Of a stretch of 64,000 nucleotides of DNA, positions 58,001-64,000 are shown one piece after another. Origin of the DNA: Acinetobacter corruptisaponis (GTDB lineage Bacteria > Pseudomonadota > Gammaproteobacteria > Pseudomonadales > Moraxellaceae). Both the position numbers and the translations under genes were made by a program. The stretch lies in assembly GCF_030053775.1 (NCBI RefSeq), contig NZ_CP125669.1, positions 1,607,962-1,671,961 of the forward strand, written 5' to 3'. Every line of letters begins with the position of its first letter. The stretch's first letter is position 1. The notes beneath the pieces are model-generated. The model saw only the letters and a list, made by a program, of their open reading frames with translations, ran no database searches and was not told the DNA's origin.

Positions 58001-58927
58001 TTACTTCACATAAGTCAGCCAATCTGCATATTTCTCATTACGGCCTTGAACCGCATCAAAGAACGTCTTCTGGATCACAGTGGTGATCGGACCACGTGAA
58101 CCACAACCGATTTCACGGTCATCATATTCACGAATTGGTGTCACTTCCGCTGCTGTACCTGTAAAGAATGCTTCATCAGCAATGTAGAACTCATCACGGG
58201 TGATGCGGCGTTCGATCACTTCATAGCCAAGGTCTTTGGCAATGGTAATCACGGTTTGACGGGTAATGCCCTCAAGCGCCCCACCAGCCAAGTCAGGCGT
58301 ATGTAACACGCCATCCTTGATCAGGAATACGTTCTCACCTGCACCCTGACATACAAAGCCTTGCGGATCAAGCAACATGGCTTCGTCATAACCTGAACGC
58401 GCCACTTCCTGATGTGCCAGGATTGACACCGTATAGTTACCGCAGGCTTTTGCCTTACACATGGTCACATTTGGATGGTGATGGGTAAATGATGAGGTTT
58501 TAACACGAATACCACGTGCCATTGCCTCTTCACCAAGGTATGCGCCCCAGCCCCACGCGGCAACCGCAGCATGGATGGTATTGTCAGTCGCGGCAATTCC
58601 CAGCTTCTCAGAACCAATCCAGATCAATGGACGCAAGTAGCAAGATGCCAATTTATTTTCACGTACAACGTCAATTTGTGCCTGTTCCAATGTCGCTTGA
58701 TCAAATGGAACATTCATTTGATAAATTTTTGCTGAATTTAACAAGCGCTTGGTATGGTCTTGTAAACGGAAGATTGCAGTACCATTTGGGGTTTCATAAG
58801 CACGGACACCTTCAAAAACACCCATACTGTAGTGCAGTGTATGGGTTAAGACGTGGATTTTCGCATCACGCCAATCAACCAATTTTCCATCTTGCCAAAT
58901 AAAACCATCACGATCAGCCAAATTCAT
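58001..58927 (-). CDS. ilvE: Branched-chain amino acid aminotransferase
   Basis: PLP-dependent last step of valine, leucine and isoleucine synthesis. The 308-residue class IV aminotransferase has THTLHYSMGVFEGVRAY, the PLP lysine in AKACGNY (Lys160), GAGENVFLIKDGVLHTP and TGTAAEVTPIREYD. It follows glnE by 26 nt and marks the second boundary of the outer-core locus. Confidence 0.97.
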   Translation of the reverse strand: MNLADRDGFIWQDGKLVDWRDAKIHVLTHTLHYSMGVFEGVRAYETPNGTAIFRLQDHTKRLLNSAKIYQMNVPFDQATLEQAQIDVVRENKLASCYLRPLIWIGSEKLGIAATDNTIHAAVAAWGWGAYLGEEAMARGIRVKTSSFTHHHPNVTMCKAKACGNYTVSILAHQEVARSGYDEAMLLDPQGFVCQGAGENVFLIKDGVLHTPDLAGGALEGITRQTVITIAKDLGYEVIERRITRDEFYIADEAFFTGTAAEVTPIREYDDREIGCGSRGPITTVIQKTFFDAVQGRNEKYADWLTYVK

Positions 58928-58953
58928 GGCACATACTCCAAATTTTTACACAA

Positions 58954-61725
58954 TCATTCACTTTCCAATGCTGTCGCAGTTGGATCAATTAACCTTTGCC
59001 ATAACTTGCAAACGATCTCTCGGGTATCGTGCCAATCCGCAGCATTGACTTGCATAGATTGATTTGCAAGCGCTAGACGGTGGCTCTCAGCTCGTTCACG
59101 GAGATAAGCGTGTATAAGTGCTGTGGCATCTTCACTGGATAAGCAGCCTGCTTTAGCAGCATCTTCTAGAATTCTTACATTGTCGGAAAAATGGGCGAGA
59201 TCTGGATTCGTCCCACTCCATGCAAGCACTGCATACTGTGCCATAAATTCGATGTCAACGATACCACCTGAGTCCTGTTTTAAATGAAAAATCCCATGTT
59301 TTTTTTGCTCTGTCGATGAACCCAAGTGATCTTTCATTTTTTGACGCATTTTCAGCACTTCCTGACGAACTTCATCTTCATCACGGACTTGGGTCAGAAT
59401 CTGACAACGAATCTGTTCAAACTGCTGGCATAAATCGGTATCACCCGCGATTGAACGTGCCCGAACCAGTGCCTGATGTTCCCATAACCATGCGCTTTTT
59501 TGCTGATAGTGTTCATAGGCTTTCAGGCTGGTCACCAGCATCCCTGCCTCACCCGATGGTCTGAGACGTGTATCAATTTCATAAACCCGTCCATCCAGCG
59601 TTTGCGTGGTCATCAGGGACATAAACTTTTGTGCCACCCGAATGGCGAACTCGGCACCACTAATGCTTTTCTTGCCATCAGTTTCACTTTGTTCCTCAAG
59701 GGCATGGATAAACACCAGATCAAGGTCAGAACCATAGCCCAGCTCAATCCCACCCAGCTTGCCATAACCAATCACCGCAAAGCCTTTGGCATCGAGACGA
59801 CAGCGCTGACCATTGATTCCGACAGGATAGCCATGCCGTTCCACAACCGCCTGATAGGCTAAATTTAAAGTTGCCTGAACGCTGACTTCCGCAATATCAG
59901 TTAAGGCATCGGAAACTTTCATGAGTGGACTTTCAGCCAGTACATCACTGGCAGCGACAGTCAATACATTGCTCTTTTTGAATAGCCGCAATACCCGCAT
60001 CTGGTCTTCAACCTGATCAATCTCAATACGCAGTAATTGCTGACGCAATGAATCCTCCAAATCCTTGCGTTGCGGCAAGCCAAAATCCATCGACAAAAAC
60101 TCATCCAGCAACACTGGATATTGCGCCAGTTCCTCACAAATCCACGGACTGACGGTTGCCATTTTGACCAGTCGCTGCAAGGCACCACGGCTTTCCATCA
60201 ACATCACCAAATACACGGTACGGCGCAGCACTGACTCCACCAATGGCATCAAACGCAACAAGGCGACTTGTGGTTGCGGTGACTGTAAGATTGCCTCGAT
60301 CAAATGCGGCCAGAATTTCTTTAAACGTTCCAGGGCACTGGCTGGAATTTTGCGTAAAGCCTGCCCATGCCAGAAGTTCTGAATCAGGTTTGTGGCATCA
60401 TTATCCAGTACAGTATTGAGGCGTTGTTCCAACTGTGAAAAATCATCAATCGGTGCAGAAAATTCCTGTTCCTGAATCAGTTTCTTGAACTGAATCTTCA
60501 CCTTGTCACGCTTCTGGTTCAGCACATCAAGAAAGGCTTGCCAATCTGCAAAGCCCAAAGTCTCAATCATGCGCTGCCTTAACTCGGGTTCATTTGGCAG
60601 AGACTGGGTTTGCTGGTCATTGAGTGCCTGAATGGCATGCTCAACCCTTCTTAAAAACAGGTAGGCATCTTCAAGATCAATCACCGCTTGCTGATCCAAT
60701 AATTCAGCTTCACCGAGATGATGTAAATTGACCAGACATTGACGGTCCTGCAACTCACGTTTCGAGCCACCATAAATCAGTTGAAATACTTGGACGATAA
60801 ACTCAATTTCACGAATGCCGCCAGCACCGAGTTTAATATCATCCTCAATATTACGGCGCATCACCTCACGTTCGATCATGGCTTTCATTTCACGCATCGC
60901 AGCAAATGCGGAATAATCCACATAACGGCGGAAAACAAATGGACGCGCCATTTCCATCAGTTCAGCGCCTGCCTTGCCACCTGTAATCACCCGTGCCTTG
61001 ATCCAGGCATAACGTTCCCATTCACGTCCATGCTGGCTTAAATATTTTTCCAGTCCCGTATGGCTAATTGCCAAGGCGGAACCATCACCCCAGGGACGCA
61101 GTCGCATATCAACACGGAATACAAAACCATCCGCACTAATATGATCCAGCAGGTAAATCAGCTTTTGTCCCCAGAGAATGCAGAACTGCTGCACATCAAT
61201 ACATTTACGCCCATTGGTTTCACCCTGTTCATCAAAGGCAAATATCAGGTCAATGTCACTGGAAAGATTCAGTTCCTGCGCGCCTAATTTACCCATGCCA
61301 ATCACAATCAAGTCCTGAACCTGACCTGAATAGCCTATCGGTTCGCCATGTTTAATAATCAGGGGAACAAGTGCAAATGCCTTGGCTGCACAGATACAGG
61401 CATCGGCAAAATCAGAAAGTTCACGGGTCAGGGTAACGACATTGGTGAGTTGATTGGCATCCTGCCAAATCCAGCGAAACATCAGCCTGGCACGTAGAAC
61501 ACGCAAGGCTTTCATCCAGGCCTGCTCATCAGTTAAATCTATGACAGCATGCTGGACTTTCTGGTGGATACTTTCAGTTGAAAGCGAATCAAGAAATTGA
61601 TCTTCCAAGTAGTCTTGTTCTAATTGTGTCTGGTATAAATTTAAAACTTGCTCAGCATATTGGCTTGCAACCAAGGTTTTTTGTCGCTGTTCCACATTCA
61701 TATAAAAAAGCTCGACTAATGTCAT
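58954..61725 (-). CDS. glnE: Glutamine synthetase adenylyltransferase/adenylyl-removing enzyme
   Basis: Bifunctional GlnE adds or removes AMP on glutamine synthetase in response to nitrogen signals through PII. The 923-residue protein has two nucleotidyltransferase halves: the N-terminal (adenylyl-removing) site GMGKLGAQELNLSSDIDLIF and the C-terminal (adenylating) site GYGKLGGIELGYGSDLDLVF, with the helical GlnD/PII-interaction regions between and after. Full length. Probably forms an operon with ilvE. Confidence 0.97.
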   Translation of the reverse strand: MTLVELFYMNVEQRQKTLVASQYAEQVLNLYQTQLEQDYLEDQFLDSLSTESIHQKVQHAVIDLTDEQAWMKALRVLRARLMFRWIWQDANQLTNVVTLTRELSDFADACICAAKAFALVPLIIKHGEPIGYSGQVQDLIVIGMGKLGAQELNLSSDIDLIFAFDEQGETNGRKCIDVQQFCILWGQKLIYLLDHISADGFVFRVDMRLRPWGDGSALAISHTGLEKYLSQHGREWERYAWIKARVITGGKAGAELMEMARPFVFRRYVDYSAFAAMREMKAMIEREVMRRNIEDDIKLGAGGIREIEFIVQVFQLIYGGSKRELQDRQCLVNLHHLGEAELLDQQAVIDLEDAYLFLRRVEHAIQALNDQQTQSLPNEPELRQRMIETLGFADWQAFLDVLNQKRDKVKIQFKKLIQEQEFSAPIDDFSQLEQRLNTVLDNDATNLIQNFWHGQALRKIPASALERLKKFWPHLIEAILQSPQPQVALLRLMPLVESVLRRTVYLVMLMESRGALQRLVKMATVSPWICEELAQYPVLLDEFLSMDFGLPQRKDLEDSLRQQLLRIEIDQVEDQMRVLRLFKKSNVLTVAASDVLAESPLMKVSDALTDIAEVSVQATLNLAYQAVVERHGYPVGINGQRCRLDAKGFAVIGYGKLGGIELGYGSDLDLVFIHALEEQSETDGKKSISGAEFAIRVAQKFMSLMTTQTLDGRVYEIDTRLRPSGEAGMLVTSLKAYEHYQQKSAWLWEHQALVRARSIAGDTDLCQQFEQIRCQILTQVRDEDEVRQEVLKMRQKMKDHLGSSTEQKKHGIFHLKQDSGGIVDIEFMAQYAVLAWSGTNPDLAHFSDNVRILEDAAKAGCLSSEDATALIHAYLRERAESHRLALANQSMQVNAADWHDTREIVCKLWQRLIDPTATALESE

Positions 61726-61774
61726 GTCATCTCAGATCATTTATATCAGTTACGAGCTTATCTTTAAAATCTCT

Positions 61775-63046
61775 TTAGGCTAATTTTGCCTTGGTTTTAG
61801 GTTGTTCAACGCATACATCCATGTGCTCACTTGCGGCTGGCAACAGCACCTTAAAAGTGGTTCCCTCACCCTCTTTCGAGCTGACGCTAATTTCGCCATG
61901 ATTTAAATCGACAAAACGCTTGCACAAGGTCAGGCCTAAGCCTGCACCCTTTTCACCCGCTGTACCTTTTAAACTGACGGTTAGGCGAGGATGGAACAAC
62001 TCTGCCATTTGCTCATCTGTCATACCCAAACCCGTATCCTGAATATAAATGGCAACATGGCGACCCTGCTCTTCCGCGCGAATCGACACCACGCCTAAAC
62101 CATCTATATCGGTAAATTTCAAGGCATTGGACACCAAATTCTGAATCAGGGAAGTAACCATATTCATATCAGCATACGCCTTGATATGTTCTGGCACATC
62201 ATTGATCAGGTTTATATTTTTCTTGACTGCAAGTGTCCTTAAAATATCCGTGACAATGGTGGTCACCTGTCTTAACTTAAATTCAATAGGGTAAGCACTA
62301 AAGCGTCCACCCTCGGCCATTGACCAATTTAACAGACTTTCCAGCAGGTTATAGGTCGACTGGGCAGTATCATAAAGATAGTCTGCAATATTCTGGACAC
62401 TTGCCTCATCCAGTGTGTCACGCTCTTTTGCCAGAATCTCGGAAAAACCCAGCAAGCCATGAAATGGCGCACGGAGGTCGTGGGAAATAATGGAGAAGAA
62501 CTTGGTTTTACTAAAATTAAGCGCCGCTTCCTGTTGGTATAATTCCTTTAATTCGTCATGGTTAAACTTCAATTCCAGTTGCTGCATGAAATTGACACAA
62601 TGGGCCTGCAACAATTGTTTTTGTAAGTCAGTAAATTCCTGAGCCACTTCATCGAATAAAATCACATAGCCCAAGGCAGTCTGATTGGGATGTCTGAGTT
62701 GCAGGGCGATTGCAGTTTGTGCTTTTCGCTTAAGTGAAGCGAGAAAAGCCAGCAGTGTTGAATATTGTGGATGTTTACAGTCAATCAGGTCATCATTCAC
62801 AAATAAGGTATTTAAGCTCTTGATAATTTTTGAAGAATCAATCACTTTTAATTTTTCAGGGCAACGATGCCAAAGATAAGGTTCCTGATGGAAAACAAGC
62901 AATGCGGTATTGGCCTGCATCAGGTTTCGGTTAAACTGCAAAAATTGCTCAAGTAAGTTTTGTTCTGAAGTTACACCTAAAGAAAGAGAAATTTTACAAG
63001 CACTTAACTTATCAGCCTGATGTAATTCTAATAGTTGAATCGCCAT
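61775..63046 (-). CDS. Soluble sensor histidine kinase
   Basis: A 423-residue kinase with no membrane helix. An N-terminal domain (about 1-165) resembles a GAF-like sensor, though weakly. A short coiled linker leads to the HisKA box FSIISHDLRAPFHGLLGFSE with the phospho-His, N-box LVSNALKFTD, and G-boxes DTGLGM and GEKGAGLGLTL. No response regulator lies next to it in the window, so it is an orphan kinase. GAGG precedes the ATG. The signal and partner are unknown. Confidence 0.85.
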   Translation of the reverse strand: MAIQLLELHQADKLSACKISLSLGVTSEQNLLEQFLQFNRNLMQANTALLVFHQEPYLWHRCPEKLKVIDSSKIIKSLNTLFVNDDLIDCKHPQYSTLLAFLASLKRKAQTAIALQLRHPNQTALGYVILFDEVAQEFTDLQKQLLQAHCVNFMQQLELKFNHDELKELYQQEAALNFSKTKFFSIISHDLRAPFHGLLGFSEILAKERDTLDEASVQNIADYLYDTAQSTYNLLESLLNWSMAEGGRFSAYPIEFKLRQVTTIVTDILRTLAVKKNINLINDVPEHIKAYADMNMVTSLIQNLVSNALKFTDIDGLGVVSIRAEEQGRHVAIYIQDTGLGMTDEQMAELFHPRLTVSLKGTAGEKGAGLGLTLCKRFVDLNHGEISVSSKEGEGTTFKVLLPAASEHMDVCVEQPKTKAKLA

Positions 63047-63307
63047 GCTCGCCTCTCGAATATTATCGTTATGACATGTATGTAGGTTTTATTTAAAAAA
63101 AATGAGAAAATCATCACCCACTATTAACAAACTTTAACATAAAAGGCAATTGTTGATTCGATCAATTCGCAACAAAACGTGATTTTTCAACAAAATTTTA
63201 TTTCTGCTTATAAAACAAGCAACTTCGCTGTTTCTGAACATTTTTATAAAAATACATAAAAAATCTATAAATTGCTCTAAAACTAAACAACTGATCAGCA
63301 GGCATGA
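63047..63307. other. AT-rich intergenic sequence
   Basis: Between the kinase gene and the tRNA promoter. Very AT-rich; no ORF with a ribosome site, no RNA or repeat recognised. It must include the kinase promoter but no box pair is convincing. Confidence 0.35.
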
Positions 63308-63337
63308 TTGACAACTGTTTTAAACAGGGTATTATAC
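63308..63337 (+). promoter_or_regulatory. Promoter of tRNA-Leu
   Basis: A consensus TTGACA (63308-63313) and TTATAC (63332-63337) 18 nt apart, 23 nt before the mature tRNA 5' end. Confidence 0.65.
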
Positions 63338-63360
63338 GCAACACAAAGCATCGCACTCTT

Positions 63361-63447
63361 CCCGAGGTGGTGAAATTGGTAGACGCGGCGGACTCAAAAT
63401 CCGCTGTCAGAGATGACGTGTCGGTTCGAGTCCGACCCTCGGGACCA
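63361..63447 (+). tRNA. tRNA-Leu(CAA)
   Basis: Class II tRNA with a 7-bp acceptor stem (CCCGAGG / CCTCGGG), D-arm with GGTAGACGC, anticodon stem GCGGA/TCCGC around loop CTCAAAA (anticodon CAA at 63395-63397), a variable arm and T-arm GTTCGAGTC. An encoded CCA ends it at 63447. It reads TTG leucine codons. Confidence 0.95.
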
Positions 63448-63454
63448 AGATTCA

Positions 63455-63493
63455 AAAAACCCCAAACTAGCATTAAAAGTTTGGGGTTTTTTC
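63455..63493 (+). terminator. Terminator after tRNA-Leu
   Basis: Stem AAAAAACCCCAAACT / AGTTTGGGGTTTTTT with a 7-9 nt loop, a strong hairpin with a T6 tail, beginning 7 nt after the tRNA. Confidence 0.85.
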
Positions 63494-63512
63494 ATATGTG
63501 GCCCCGAACAAT

Positions 63513-64000
63513 ATGAAACTCTCTGACTTTTCGTTTGACCTTCCTGATGAACTAATTGCACGTTATCCACTAGAAAGCCGTAGCGCTTCACGCCTACTGC
63601 ATATTGATGTGCAGGGTCATTATCATGATCATGCCTTTACCGATATTCTGGACTTACTGGAAGATGGTGATTTATTGGTGTTGAATGACACCAAGGTCAT
63701 GAAAGCACGTTTAAAAGGAAAGCGTGCCACAGGCGGTGCAATTGAAGTGCTGGTTGAACGGATGTTGGATGCCCACACAGGTCACTGCCACATTAAGTCA
63801 AGCAACTCACCCAAGGCTGGTGCAGAACTATATATTGGTGAAGATGCCATTCCTGTGACAGTACACGGTCGCCATGAAAACCTGTTTATCGTTGAGTTTT
63901 CACAACCAATTTTATCTGTGCTTGATCAATATGGTCAGTTGCCGATCCCTCCTTATTTCAACCGTGAAGCTGAAGAAATTGATACCGAACGTTATCAAAC
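63513..64000 (+). CDS. queA: S-adenosylmethionine:tRNA ribosyltransferase-isomerase (partial)
   Basis: Queuosine pathway enzyme that transfers and isomerises the ribosyl moiety of SAM to make epoxyqueuosine in tRNA. The visible 162 residues start [20 protein letters not shown] and include the hallmark [29 protein letters not shown] and GQLPIPPYF. The gene runs off the end of the window and has no stop here. The ribosome site is weak. Confidence 0.95.
   Translation, partial: MKLSDFSFDLPDELIARYPLESRSASRLLHIDVQGHYHDHAFTDILDLLEDGDLLVLNDTKVMKARLKGKRATGGAIEVLVERMLDAHTGHCHIKSSNSPKAGAELYIGEDAIPVTVHGRHENLFIVEFSQPILSVLDQYGQLPIPPYFNREAEEIDTERYQ

Overview
The window looks like chromosome of an Acinetobacter species (gamma-Proteobacteria, Moraxellales). 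The inference rests on moderate-to-low GC, a BaeR/BaeS pair of the Acinetobacter type, the trpFB / trpA-accD-folC arrangement, and an outer-core (lipooligosaccharide) glycosyltransferase cluster lying exactly between aspS and ilvE, which is where Acinetobacter baumannii carries its OC locus. The species cannot be fixed from the sequence alone.

Layout. 0-5.5 kb: secA (minus), a 1-Cys peroxiredoxin, a pair of 54-bp hairpin-forming direct repeats, a metallo-beta-lactamase-fold hydrolase and a lipoprotein phosphatase. 5.6-8.9 kb: a nested insertion, with an IS630-family element sitting inside the transposase gene of an IS1595-family element; the latter landed on the stop codon of an AT-rich PhoD-like phosphatase gene. 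9-19.5 kb: a compact minus-strand block (SPOR protein, folC, accD, trpA with overlapping ends), an AraC regulator divergent from a PF10118-type metal hydrolase, a DUF2804 protein, a diguanylate cyclase, then trpB and trpF. 19.6-23.3 kb: a promoter and cobalamin riboswitch in front of a BtuB-type receptor, followed by a cobalamin adenosyltransferase and a glycerophosphodiesterase. 23.3-30.3 kb: META lipoprotein, delta-9-type desaturase, SelO, a probable tandem DUF4279 protein, and a minus-strand lipoprotein/beta-barrel pair. 30.4-33.3 kb: BaeSR and a divergent lipoprotein.

33.6-44.9 kb: two tandem DmdC-like acyl-CoA dehydrogenases, PsiE, two RcnB-like proteins, a REP-associated transposase (RAYT) bracketed by REP hairpins, a phospholipase D-like membrane protein, and a ZnuD-like zinc receptor with a His-rich loop and a good Zur operator. 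45-58.9 kb: aspS, a LpxL/LpxM-type acyltransferase, a VirK/YbjX pseudogene (one in-frame TGA), an IS982 element, and the outer-core cluster (glf, DUF707, two GT25, one GT4, an unknown, a GtrOC1-like transferase, ugd), closed by ilvE. 58.9-64 kb: glnE, a soluble histidine kinase, tRNA-Leu(CAA) and the start of queA.

Functional links visible in sequence: B12 uptake and activation are adjacent behind one riboswitch; zinc uptake is under a Zur box; the outer-core cluster carries its own UDP-GlcA and UDP-Galf precursor enzymes. The most unusual single signal is the junction between the 28.8-30.3 kb lipoprotein gene and its beta-barrel partner, where a stable hairpin separates a good Shine-Dalgarno sequence from the start codon, so that folding would restore normal spacing.
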